60,972 nucleotides of DNA from Lachnospiraceae bacterium (lineage in GTDB: Bacteria; Bacillota; Clostridia; Lachnospirales; Lachnospiraceae): NCBI GenBank assembly GCA_016288495.1, contig JAEEZH010000025.1:1-60972 (forward strand). The letters are read 5' to 3'. Under the pieces are notes generated by a model that saw only the letters and a program-made list of their open reading frames with translations, made no database searches and had not been told where the DNA came from. Positions 33,635-43,095 of this stretch are shown here, in pieces. The translations under genes and the position numbers were made by a program. Within the stretch, counting starts at the first letter, position 1, and every line of letters begins with the position of its first letter.

Positions 33635-34153
33635 TTAGCTTTTTGAATCAAACCTGCTTGCCGATGCGGGTGCTATCCCCTGACTGTATGAGCCGCTCTT
33701 TGTGTAATCTCCCGTTTCCGGTCCCGAGGAAACTGCCTGCATAAGATTCATATCAAACTGGATCATCTCAAGAGACAACTGGATGAGACCTCTGTTCCGC
33801 TCATTTATGGTCTTCATCTCTTCCACAGTGACTTTGAGCTTCTCATATATCTGAGAAAGCGCTTCTTTTTCTTTTTCCTGACGCTCCAGCAGCTTTATCA
33901 GCTCGGGAACTTTTAGGGTTTGAACGTCCTTGTTCAGTACGGTGGCTATATCCTTGAGCACCTCTTCCCTGTGCTTATCCAGACCTGTGATACGGTCCAC
34001 AACCACCTGTTCCTCATCCGTGATCCTGGCTAATGACTCCACATCACCCTTTACTATGATGGAAGTCTTCCGGCCGGATATCTCAAGCAGCTTAGAGTAT
34101 TCCTCATTTTCTTTGTTAAGCGTATCTATAAAATCTTCTATCAGACTGGCCAC
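33635..34153 (-). CDS. flgN: Flagellar export chaperone FlgN
   Basis: A 172-residue FlgN-type chaperone that binds FlgK and FlgL and delivers them to the export gate. The helical core is ENEEYSKLLEISGRKTSIIV, TDEEQVVVDRITGLDKHREE and EEMKTINERNRGLIQLSLEM. The C-terminal 30 residues (GSYSQGIAPASASRF) are flexible. It lies between flgM and the flgK pair, as in most Firmicutes. A stop 26 bases before the flgM end and the operon order support the name even though FlgN proteins are weakly conserved. Confidence 0.88.
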   Translation of the reverse strand: MASLIEDFIDTLNKENEEYSKLLEISGRKTSIIVKGDVESLARITDEEQVVVDRITGLDKHREEVLKDIATVLNKDVQTLKVPELIKLLERQEKEKEALSQIYEKLKVTVEEMKTINERNRGLIQLSLEMIQFDMNLMQAVSSGPETGDYTKSGSYSQGIAPASASRFDSKS

Positions 34154-34179
34154 TTAAGTATCCTCCCGTGTAATTATGA

Positions 34180-34461
34180 TCAAACCGCTGCGCTGAATTT
34201 TTCGATAAGCTTGTCAGCGAAGGATTCATTGCTGACCTCATAGGTTCCGTTCTGGATCTTTGACTTAAGGGCAGATGTGATATCGTCCCTGATATCGGAA
34301 GCTTCCTTTACAGCCTTTTTAGCGGTCTGAAAGTCCTTTCCTATACTGGAGAATTCCACTGCGTCCTTTTTGGAAACCTGTGCGGTCTGAGAAGTCTTCG
34401 CCGTCCTCTTGGTGCTGTATAACTGCTGCACCTGATTATACGCCTGAATCCTCATACTCAT
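34180..34461 (-). CDS. flgM: Anti-sigma factor FlgM
   Basis: A 93-residue FlgM, the anti-sigma-28 factor exported after hook completion so that late genes are switched on. The start is MSMRIQAYNQVQQLYSTKRT. The conserved sigma-binding end is VKEASDIRDDITSALKSKIQ then NGTYEVSNESFADKLIEKF. AAGGAGGTTGATGAA lies before the ATG. A sigma-28-like promoter is 80 bases upstream, giving the usual feedback loop. It leads the flgM-flgN-flgK-flgK-flgL-fliW-csrA operon. Confidence 0.93.
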   Translation of the reverse strand: MSMRIQAYNQVQQLYSTKRTAKTSQTAQVSKKDAVEFSSIGKDFQTAKKAVKEASDIRDDITSALKSKIQNGTYEVSNESFADKLIEKFSAAV

Positions 34462-34541
34462 TTCATCAACCTCCTTAGTGTGTCAAAAACTAAAATTCTT
34501 TAGATGATGCAAATACATTCGCTAATGCATTTACACTGTGA

Positions 34542-34568
34542 ATATCGTACAAAATCGGAAAAAACTTA
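34542..34568 (-). promoter_or_regulatory. Sigma-28-like promoter of flgM operon
   Basis: On the minus strand TAAGTTTT (34561-34568), 11 bases, then TACGATAT (34542-34549). It keeps the CGATA core and the TAA of the -35 box. Spacing equals that of the flaG promoter. Confidence 0.5.
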
Positions 34569-34578
34569 ACCCGACGGC

Positions 34579-34616
34579 CAAAAAAAGAGACACCCTCACA
34601 AAAAGAGTGTCTCTTT
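34579..34616 (-). terminator. Terminator of the hrcA-grpE-dnaK-dnaJ operon
   Basis: AAAGAGACAC (34584-34593) pairs with GTGTCTCTTT (34607-34616) across a 13-base loop, followed on the minus strand by a T-run. Confidence 0.9.
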
Positions 34617-34635
34617 CCGGCATATTTTAGTTAAT

Positions 34636-35832
34636 TTAGCTAAATAATCCTTTTTTCTTTTTCTTTGCGGCCTTCTTATCCGCCTCTTTTTCCGCTTTTC
34701 CGGCTTCCCTGGCTTTTGCATTTTCATACCGGGTCACCACATTCAGGGAATCCCCTGTCTGCTCATCGAATTCCTTCATCAGCTCTTTGGCCTTGGCATT
34801 CAGCTTGGTGGGCACCTGGACCACCAGAGTCACATAGTGATCGCCCCTCATGTTGTTATCGCGAAGATAGGGCACGCCTTTCCCTTTAAGACGGACTTTT
34901 GTATCGCTCTGGGTTCCGGGCTTCACATTGTATACTATCTTTCCGTCCACCGTATTTATCAGTATCTCCGATCCCAGCGCAGCCTGTGCGTATGTGATCG
35001 GTACCATGGAGAAGATATTCACATCCTGTCTCATGAATTCGGGATGCTTACGGATAGTCACCTCCACCAGCAGATCTCCTCTGGGACCACCGGCTTTTCC
35101 GGGTTCTCCCTTATCCCTTATCCTGATACTCTGGCCGTTATCTATGCCGGCGGGAACCGTCACGCTTATCTTCTTACGGGACGAGGTATAACCGGTACCG
35201 AAACAATCCGGACATTTTTCCTTTACCACTTTTCCTTCGCCACGACAATCGGGACAGGTTTCCACGCTCTGCATGATCCCGAACAGGGACTGTCTCTGCT
35301 TCACCACCTGACCGCGGCCGCCGCATGTGGTACAGGTCTCGGGGGATGTGCCGGGCTTTGCACCCGTACCGTTACAGGTCTTGCAGGGATCCTTCAGATT
35401 GATGGATATCTCCTTTTCACAGCCTGTAACCGCCTCCTCGAAGGTGATCTCCACGCCGGTCCGCACATTTGCACCCTGCATGGGTCCGCCGCCTCTGCTT
35501 CTTCGTCCGGTCCCGAACAGATCGCCGAATATATCTCCGAACATATCCGTGAAATCCATCCCGGAGAAATCAAATCCGCCGTAGCCTCCTGCTCCGCCCT
35601 GTTCAAAGGCGGCATGGCCAAACTGGTCATACTGACGCCTTTTATCGGCATCCGAGAGAACAGCATAGGCTTCCGAGGCTTCCTTAAACTTCTTCTCGGC
35701 TTCGGCATTACCCGGATTCACATCCGGGTGATATTTCTTTGCCAGATTTCTGTATGCTTTTTTGATCGTTGCGTCATCAGCACCTTTATCGACACCGAGG
35801 ACTTCATAATAATCTCGTTTTGTTTCTGCCAT
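34636..35832 (-). CDS. dnaJ: Chaperone DnaJ
   Basis: A 398-residue type I J-protein that delivers unfolded protein to DnaK and stimulates its ATPase. The J domain is at 1-70 with YHPDVN (the HPD motif). A Gly/Phe-rich linker follows (GGYGGFDF), then four zinc-binding repeats at about 145-220 ([32 protein letters not shown]) and the C-terminal peptide-binding domains. The tail has a lysine-rich end ([12 protein letters not shown]). It is last in the operon, 50 bases after dnaK. Confidence 0.98.
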   Translation of the reverse strand: MAETKRDYYEVLGVDKGADDATIKKAYRNLAKKYHPDVNPGNAEAEKKFKEASEAYAVLSDADKRRQYDQFGHAAFEQGGAGGYGGFDFSGMDFTDMFGDIFGDLFGTGRRSRGGGPMQGANVRTGVEITFEEAVTGCEKEISINLKDPCKTCNGTGAKPGTSPETCTTCGGRGQVVKQRQSLFGIMQSVETCPDCRGEGKVVKEKCPDCFGTGYTSSRKKISVTVPAGIDNGQSIRIRDKGEPGKAGGPRGDLLVEVTIRKHPEFMRQDVNIFSMVPITYAQAALGSEILINTVDGKIVYNVKPGTQSDTKVRLKGKGVPYLRDNNMRGDHYVTLVVQVPTKLNAKAKELMKEFDEQTGDSLNVVTRYENAKAREAGKAEKEADKKAAKKKKKGLFS

Positions 35833-35882
35833 GGCTTTTCTGATTTCCTATTTATTCCTGCTTATTTTCTCTGTATGACATC

Positions 35883-37832
<1,950 letters not shown>

Positions 37833-37885
37833 TCATGATCCCTTGGGCCTTACCCTTGGAATAATATCTGACTGATCTTGATTTT

Positions 37886-38488
37886 CTATTGCGCTACAGC
37901 CACCATACTGTGGCGGACTACCGTATCATTGTATTTATAACCCTTCTGCATCTCCTGAGCTATGACACCCGACTCGTATTCGTCAGTCTCAACCTGCATT
38001 ACCGCATTGTGCAGAGCCGGATCGAACTCACATCCCAGAGCGTCTATGGGAGTCACTCCCAGGCCCGCAAGCTCTGTCATCAGCTGGGTATAAACCTTGT
38101 CGATACCTTCGGCAAAAGGCTCTTTTTTCTGTTCCGGTGTCAGGGTCGCCAGACCTCTTTCAAAATTATCGATCACCGGAAGTATCTTTTCGATCACCGT
38201 CTTTGCGCCCATGTCATACATCTGGGTCTTTTCCTTTTCGGAACGCCTGCGGAAATTCTCGAATTCGGCCATCTGCCTCAGCAGCCTGTCATTTACCTCA
38301 TCAAGCTTTGCCTTAAGCTTGCCTCCGGCTTTGGGATCATCGTCACCGGTATCTGCTTCCTCCGATCCCTCCTCCGTCGCTTTTTCTTCCTCTTCCTTCG
38401 CCTCTTCCTTTATCTCCTCATCGGCGGCGAGTCCCTTCTTCTCAAGGGCCTCACCCTCCGGTTTTTTCTTTGTATTCTTTTTTGACAT
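37886..38488 (-). CDS. grpE: Nucleotide exchange factor GrpE
   Basis: A 200-residue GrpE, which releases ADP from DnaK. The N-terminal 60 residues are charged and disordered (EEIKEEAKEEEEKATEEGSE). The coiled-coil is at about 60-120 (LLRQMAEFENFRRRSEKEKT), and the beta-domain at 130-200 has GCEFDPALHNAVMQVETDEY and QKGYKYNDTVVRHSMVAVAQ. Between hrcA and dnaK, as expected for Firmicutes. Confidence 0.97.
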   Translation of the reverse strand: MSKKNTKKKPEGEALEKKGLAADEEIKEEAKEEEEKATEEGSEEADTGDDDPKAGGKLKAKLDEVNDRLLRQMAEFENFRRRSEKEKTQMYDMGAKTVIEKILPVIDNFERGLATLTPEQKKEPFAEGIDKVYTQLMTELAGLGVTPIDALGCEFDPALHNAVMQVETDEYESGVIAQEMQKGYKYNDTVVRHSMVAVAQ

Positions 38489-38505
38489 TACCGCATCCTC
38501 CTTGG

Positions 38506-39537
38506 CTACTCTTTTTTGTATATGGTACCCAGCTGGTCCATCAGACTCTTCATGGCACCTACCACATGATCGTAATCCATCCTCTTGGGTCCCACGATAC
38601 CTATCGTTCCTTCCACACCCTCATCCAGTCTGTAGGTCGCCGTGACCACGCTGCAATCCTTCATGGACTGTATAGGCGTCTCACTTCCTATGTATATCTG
38701 AATACCGTTATTTTCATCATTGGCCTCCAGCGTATTTCTCACCAGATCCGACAGAGGCCTCTTATCCTCAAAGAAATTAATGATCTCTGATGCCTTCTGA
38801 TTATCGGACAACTCGGGATATCGCAGGATATTGTTGGTACCCGAAGTATAGATCTCCAGATCCTCATCCGCTCTTATAGCGTCGGCCACCGCATCTATCA
38901 CTCCTGCTATCAGCTGGGAATGGATGCCTGCCTTTTCCTTGAGCAGGGTGATGACTCCCAGATTGATATCCTCCATGGACATACCGCAGAGGTTCGTGTT
39001 GAGCAGTATGTTCAGCTTCAGCATGGTATCTTCACTCAGAGGCTCATCCACGTCTATTATCCGGTTTTTAATGATATTTCCCTCTACCACGATGACTGCC
39101 AGGATATGCTCATCATCCACTCTCGAAAGCTGAACGAATTTAAGCTTATTCCTATGATAGGTGGGCGCTGATACCATGGCCGCATACTGGGTATTGGCTG
39201 CCAGAAGCTTCGCTGCCTGCTTAAGGACCTGCTCCACTTTATCCGCCTTTTCCAGGACCAGCTCCATTTTTTCATCCACTTCACGGACGCGGTCTTCCAT
39301 CATGGTATCGACATAAAGCCTGTAACCTTTATCCGAAGGAATACGTCCGGCTGAAGTATGAGGCTGAAGTATATATCCCATCTCCTCCAGGTCCGCCATC
39401 TCATTGCGTATGGTAGCGGAGCTTAAATTCAGATCGGTATATTTGGATATGGTCCTCGACCCAACCGGCTCTCCCGTCTCCAGATAATTCCTGATAACGG
39501 CCTGAAGTATCTTGATTTTTCTCTCGTCCAGATCCAT
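38506..39537 (-). CDS. hrcA: Heat-shock repressor HrcA
   Basis: A 343-residue HrcA that represses class I heat-shock genes by binding CIRCE, and needs GroEL to fold. The N-terminal winged helix has LDERKIKILQAVIRNYLETG and GSRTISKYTDLNLSSATIRN, and the GAF-like and C-terminal parts carry FEDKRPLSDLVR and VEGTIGIVGPKRMDYDHVVG. The ATG follows a GAAGGTGAG ribosome site. A perfect CIRCE lies 19 bases upstream, so it is autoregulated and controls grpE, dnaK and dnaJ. Confidence 0.98.
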   Translation of the reverse strand: MDLDERKIKILQAVIRNYLETGEPVGSRTISKYTDLNLSSATIRNEMADLEEMGYILQPHTSAGRIPSDKGYRLYVDTMMEDRVREVDEKMELVLEKADKVEQVLKQAAKLLAANTQYAAMVSAPTYHRNKLKFVQLSRVDDEHILAVIVVEGNIIKNRIIDVDEPLSEDTMLKLNILLNTNLCGMSMEDINLGVITLLKEKAGIHSQLIAGVIDAVADAIRADEDLEIYTSGTNNILRYPELSDNQKASEIINFFEDKRPLSDLVRNTLEANDENNGIQIYIGSETPIQSMKDCSVVTATYRLDEGVEGTIGIVGPKRMDYDHVVGAMKSLMDQLGTIYKKE

Positions 39538-39555
39538 ATTCTCACCTTCTTTTTG

Positions 39556-39582
39556 TTAGCACTCAACAAGAGAGAGTGCTAA
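39556..39582 (-). promoter_or_regulatory. CIRCE operator
   Basis: TTAGCACTC-N9-GAGTGCTAA, a perfect match, located between the promoter and hrcA. It is the HrcA binding site. Confidence 0.97.
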
Positions 39583-39593
39583 TCACTAAATGT

Positions 39594-39622
39594 AATGTAG
39601 CACCCTCTGAAATAAATGTCAA
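39594..39622 (-). promoter_or_regulatory. SigA promoter of the hrcA operon
   Basis: On the minus strand TTGACA (39617-39622), 17 bases and TACATT (39594-39599). CIRCE begins 11 bases downstream of the -10 box, so it covers the start of transcription. Confidence 0.8.
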
Positions 39623-39646
39623 CAGTTTTTATTATATTTTTATCAT

Positions 39647-40645
39647 CTATCCCTTGAGCATTTCACGAACATAGTCTCCAAGCTGTGAATAGATCAGCCT
39701 CTCCGGGCCGTTGTGAATATCGGTGAATTCCGAAAAAGAAAGTTTCCTGGTCTTTTCCAGGATGTCATCATATTCCATTATCTTTAGCAGAGCTTCATAC
39801 TGTTCCAGCTTTGCATAGCTCATCCCGTCGTCTTTGGTGGGCGTGTATATCCTGTCACAGAGTCTCAGGATCTCAAACAACCCGTCAACGCCTTCTCCCA
39901 GATCCAGGATCACCGTATCGTAATCACATTTTTTCAATTCTTCAAAAAAACCGAACCACTTTTCCTTTTCCACGCTTTTTATATCAAGGGGCGAAAGTGC
40001 GGGCGGAATATAATCCAGACCACCGATGCTCTGGGTTATGGAAGCCATCTTCCATATAAAATTCGGCTTTCCGCGGCTGATATAATACATAATATCCGAA
40101 AGGTCGGTCATGTACGCAGTCTTCATTATATTGTTGAACCCGGAATATTCCTCCATATTTATATACAACACCCTCTTCTCCAACGCCAGTATCTGTCCCA
40201 GTGTCAGGGCAAAAAGAGTCTTGAGGCTTCGTTTTACCGGAGAATAGACCCCTATAAAACTGATATCTCCCCCCACCTGATACAAGCCTGTGACAGGAAA
40301 GGCCGCCTCCGCATATGAATACATCACTTCCTTCAGTATGTTTTCCGTATTCTGATATTTGTATACGCATTTTTCTCCCGAAGGAGAAACAGCGGCATTT
40401 TCCTCCGACAGGATAAACACCTCTCCTGCCTCTATCGGATCCGTTTTCTTTAACAGTTCATATCTGGCCTCCTCAGACACCATCAGCACATCCGGCCTGT
40501 TATCTTTCACAAAATCCGCACACAGATCTATATCCGTAAACGCATGTACCTCAAAGGGTACGTTTTTCTTTGTACTCATATAATTGTTAAGCTGCGATAT
40601 GTATTCCACTTCAAGATCGCATAGCACAAGCATGTTCTTTTTCAT
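39647..40645 (-). CDS. TadZ/CpaE-like degenerate MinD-type protein
   Basis: A 332-residue protein, started at the ATG at 40645 (AAGGAGC four bases before); the longer reading to 40702 has no ribosome site. The first 110 residues are like a receiver domain (NMLVLCDLEVEYISQL), and the rest is a SIMIBI-class fold. Where Walker A should be there is SPVKRSLKTLFALTLGQ, which has lost the GKT core; DTVILDLGEGVDGLFEILRL is the matching Walker B area. TadZ/CpaE proteins set the pole position of Tad pili. It follows a prepilin peptidase gene on the same strand, but no other Tad genes are in view. Assignment is tentative. Confidence 0.65.
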   Translation of the reverse strand: MKKNMLVLCDLEVEYISQLNNYMSTKKNVPFEVHAFTDIDLCADFVKDNRPDVLMVSEEARYELLKKTDPIEAGEVFILSEENAAVSPSGEKCVYKYQNTENILKEVMYSYAEAAFPVTGLYQVGGDISFIGVYSPVKRSLKTLFALTLGQILALEKRVLYINMEEYSGFNNIMKTAYMTDLSDIMYYISRGKPNFIWKMASITQSIGGLDYIPPALSPLDIKSVEKEKWFGFFEELKKCDYDTVILDLGEGVDGLFEILRLCDRIYTPTKDDGMSYAKLEQYEALLKIMEYDDILEKTRKLSFSEFTDIHNGPERLIYSQLGDYVREMLKG

Positions 40646-40683
40646 TTTGCTCCTTTCCGATGAGATCCTTTCGGTCAATCTCT

Positions 40684-41142
40684 TTACAGCACGGAAAAAC
40701 ACTTAAGCAGGATATACCCCGAAACCCCCGCAAATATCGCAGGCGCCATGGGCATATAATGCCTGCTGCCCTTTTTCCGGATCAGTTTCATGTCCCTGTC
40801 CTTTATTAGAATGTCGATGACGGAAAATACAAAGAACTGCAAAAGAGCGCAGACGGGTATCCCAAAAATGCACTCATAAAAAGCCTGTGAGCCCAGAAAG
40901 GCTCCTATGACAAATAACAGTTTCACATCCCCTGCCCCCAGCATATGTAAGATGTAAAACATAACCGACGGCAGAGCAGCGATCATGCCCGACAAAGTGC
41001 CTGCTATCCCGCGCCCGGACACCATACTCTGTCCGAAAGCAAGGATCAGACCCGTCAGGATCCAGGAATTGGGAATACGCCTTTTCCTGAGATCCATGAT
41101 CGCCGCCATAAAAATGTAAACGACAAGAATATAATATTTCAT
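40684..41142 (-). CDS. Prepilin peptidase (A24 family, TadV-like)
   Basis: A 152-residue membrane protein with about four to five helices. It has the two catalytic aspartates of A24 peptidases: MDLRKRRIPN (Asp17) and GAGDVKL (Asp72). These cleave leader peptides of type IV or Tad prepilins. The short form with no N-terminal methylase region is typical of TadV/CpaA. No ribosome site is clear before the ATG. It leads a two-gene operon with the TadZ-like gene and has a good SigA promoter 60 bases upstream. Prepilins are not encoded nearby. Confidence 0.85.
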   Translation of the reverse strand: MKYYILVVYIFMAAIMDLRKRRIPNSWILTGLILAFGQSMVSGRGIAGTLSGMIAALPSVMFYILHMLGAGDVKLLFVIGAFLGSQAFYECIFGIPVCALLQFFVFSVIDILIKDRDMKLIRKKGSRHYMPMAPAIFAGVSGYILLKCFSVL

Positions 41143-41199
41143 TGATCATGTGAAATGAAACGCGCGATGCATGCAGCGTTTCCTGAAGTGGTAAAAGAG

Positions 41200-41228
41200 A
41201 TTATAGATTCATAATCCGGATTTGTCCA
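41200..41228 (-). promoter_or_regulatory. SigA promoter of the prepilin peptidase operon
   Basis: On the minus strand TGGACA (41223-41228), 17 bases and TATAAT (41200-41205). Downstream, GAAACGC (41157-41163) and GCGTTTC (41176-41182) form a leader hairpin. Confidence 0.65.
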
Positions 41229-41262
41229 TTATATATTTTTTACAAATTTTTACAAAGCAAAA

Positions 41263-41308
41263 GAAAAAAACACCCCAAAGTCCGCTGATCCAGCGGATTT
41301 CAGGGTGT
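41263..41308 (-). terminator. Terminator after the second fliS
   Basis: A stem ACACCC/GGGTGT (41270-41275 with 41303-41308) encloses TCCGCTG/CAGCGGA (41281-41287 with 41291-41297). On the minus strand a T-run follows. Confidence 0.9.
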
Positions 41309-41325
41309 CAAAAACAGTTTTTTGG

Positions 41326-41802
41326 TCAGACCGAGAATGTGGTGCTCTTGTCGGCATTGACCACGCTCTCGTTCAATACTCCCCTTCCGTAAGTCATACC
41401 CGTGACCACATGCTGTGTGGAATCCATCATGACTCCGGAGGTATCCAGTTTAGCCAGCTCCACAAAGATCTCCCTCATATCCTTAAGGACCTTTACCGCA
41501 TCCTTGAGGCCCTTATCGGTCCTGGTGATCCTGGCGTTCAGAAGATTCTTCTTTACAAAATTGTAAAGGGCAAAGAGCTGGTTGGATATGTCTATATCAA
41601 AATTCAGTGCTTCTATGAGATTGTCCACACACTTTCTCGCCTTTGTAAGATTCTCACCGTAGGCGGTCATATCACCTTTATCATATGCATTTTGAGCATC
41701 TTCGGCATACTGCAGAGCGATGTCATATACTATGACTATCATCTCTGTTTTGCTGGCTTTGCCAATACGCTGGGTAAACTCTTCCTGTTTTGTATTTTCC
41801 AT
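41326..41802 (-). CDS. fliS: FliS family chaperone, second copy
   Basis: A 158-residue FliS homologue immediately after the flagellin gene (54 bases). It has the helix pattern of FliS (EMIVIVYDIALQYAEDAQNA, KVLKDMREIFVELAKL) but differs at the start, which has TKQEEFTQRIGKASKTEM instead of NPYxxY. It has an extended C-terminus of about 25 residues. It is probably a partner for this divergent flagellin, separate from the FliS at 24045. A double hairpin terminator follows. Confidence 0.8.
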   Translation of the reverse strand: MENTKQEEFTQRIGKASKTEMIVIVYDIALQYAEDAQNAYDKGDMTAYGENLTKARKCVDNLIEALNFDIDISNQLFALYNFVKKNLLNARITRTDKGLKDAVKVLKDMREIFVELAKLDTSGVMMDSTQHVVTGMTYGRGVLNESVVNADKSTTFSV

Positions 41803-41856
41803 GGTATTCCTTTCCTGTTTCTTCCGATAAGCTCCCGCATGTTTCCGCTGATCGCA

Positions 41857-42996
41857 TTACTGCAGCAGCTGCAAAACCTGCTGAGGGAATTCATTTGCCT
41901 GGGCCAGCATGGAGGTGGCCGCCTGCGAAAGCACCTGAAGCCTGGTATATTCGGTCATCTCCTCAGCCATATCCGTATCCGTAAGAGTGGAGTACGACGA
42001 ATTCAGACTCTCCACCGTCACATCCAGACTGGCACCTGCATGCTCCAGACGGTTCTGATATGCTCCCAGCTGGGATCTGACTGCGCTGGTATAATCAAGA
42101 GCATTCTGGATACTTTCTATGGCATCCTTCGAGCCCTGCTCGGTCGACAGGTCTATTTTATCTATGCCCATCTTCTTAAGGGATATCTCCGGGATGTTCA
42201 TCTCTATCACATCACCCTCGTGATCCCCCACCTGCACTCTCATGGCGCCTTTTCTCTCCAGAGTCAGCGCCAGATCACCGGATATGCCGGTACTGCCGGA
42301 AAGCCCCAGGGTCAGCTTTGTGCCATCCTTTCCCGTGATGGTCAGCACATCGTCTTTTATCTCCCCCTCTATTCCGACACACAGTTCATTGGGCGCAGAA
42401 GCATCTGTCTTCGTCGCTATGGAATTCAAAGTGTATTCATATGAGACCTCCCCCGTATCGGGATCAGTCACAGCACTGGCGGATACATCGAGAGCCAGCA
42501 GAAAATCACCGATCTTTGTCTCCTGATTGTAACCCAGGACCTTTACATCCGCATTATCGGTATATCCCCTGAATTCATAATTACCATCCAATATGTTGCT
42601 GTCATTAAAATTGGTATCGGCAGCGATCCTTTCGATCTCTTTGGACAGCTGCTTTGCCTCCTCATTGATCGCGAACCGGTCCTCATCGGTCATGGTGCCG
42701 TTTGCTCCTTTTACTGCCAGCTCGTTCATACGCTGAATTATCTCATGAACCTCCTGAAGCGCACCATCTGCGGTTATGATAAAATCCGTAGCTGTATCCG
42801 TATTGTCACAGGCCTTTTCCAGAGATTTGATCTGCGCCTTCATCTTTGAAGAAAGCGCGTAGCCCGAAGGATTATCGCTTGCATTGTTTATCTTATAACC
42901 GGAAGAAAGCTTCTTGGAAGAATTACTCAGCATGTTTTCCGCACGGGTCAGATAGTTTCCTGTTATTACCGCTGTTCCGTTACTGTTTATCCTCAT
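41857..42996 (-). CDS. fliC: Flagellin
   Basis: A 379-residue flagellin. The N-terminal D0/D1 begins MRINSNGTAVITGNYLTRAE with KLSSGYKINNASDNPSGYAL, and the C-terminal D0 ends SMLAQANEFPQQVLQLLQ. The region NELAVKGANGTMTDEDR in D1 resembles the segment recognised by mammalian TLR5 in other flagellins. The start (MRINSNGT) differs from the usual MxxxxN first helix and suggests a divergent paralogue, not necessarily the main filament protein. The middle (about 170-260) is exposed and a likely glycosylation site. ACAGGAGGAGAAAT precedes the ATG. It sits between the 996-residue gene and fliS. Confidence 0.92.
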   Translation of the reverse strand: MRINSNGTAVITGNYLTRAENMLSNSSKKLSSGYKINNASDNPSGYALSSKMKAQIKSLEKACDNTDTATDFIITADGALQEVHEIIQRMNELAVKGANGTMTDEDRFAINEEAKQLSKEIERIAADTNFNDSNILDGNYEFRGYTDNADVKVLGYNQETKIGDFLLALDVSASAVTDPDTGEVSYEYTLNSIATKTDASAPNELCVGIEGEIKDDVLTITGKDGTKLTLGLSGSTGISGDLALTLERKGAMRVQVGDHEGDVIEMNIPEISLKKMGIDKIDLSTEQGSKDAIESIQNALDYTSAVRSQLGAYQNRLEHAGASLDVTVESLNSSYSTLTDTDMAEEMTEYTRLQVLSQAATSMLAQANEFPQQVLQLLQ

Positions 42997-43037
42997 ATTT
43001 CTCCTCCTGTTAACAACTGATTCTGATTGACAACTAT

Positions 43038-43065
43038 AAGATCCTTCGCTACGCTCAGGATGACA
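43038..43065. repeat. Palindromic intergenic repeat, copy 8
   Basis: AAGATCCTTCGCTACGCTCA then GGATGACA, upstream of the flagellin gene, about 42 bases before its ATG. Confidence 0.85.
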
Positions 43066-43095
43066 AACGGCAGGTATTATTCACTGATCAACGAT

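Noticed and set aside
41305-42444. 379-residue frame antisense to flagellin and fliS
   Set aside because: It spans a terminator and two real genes, so it is a shadow.
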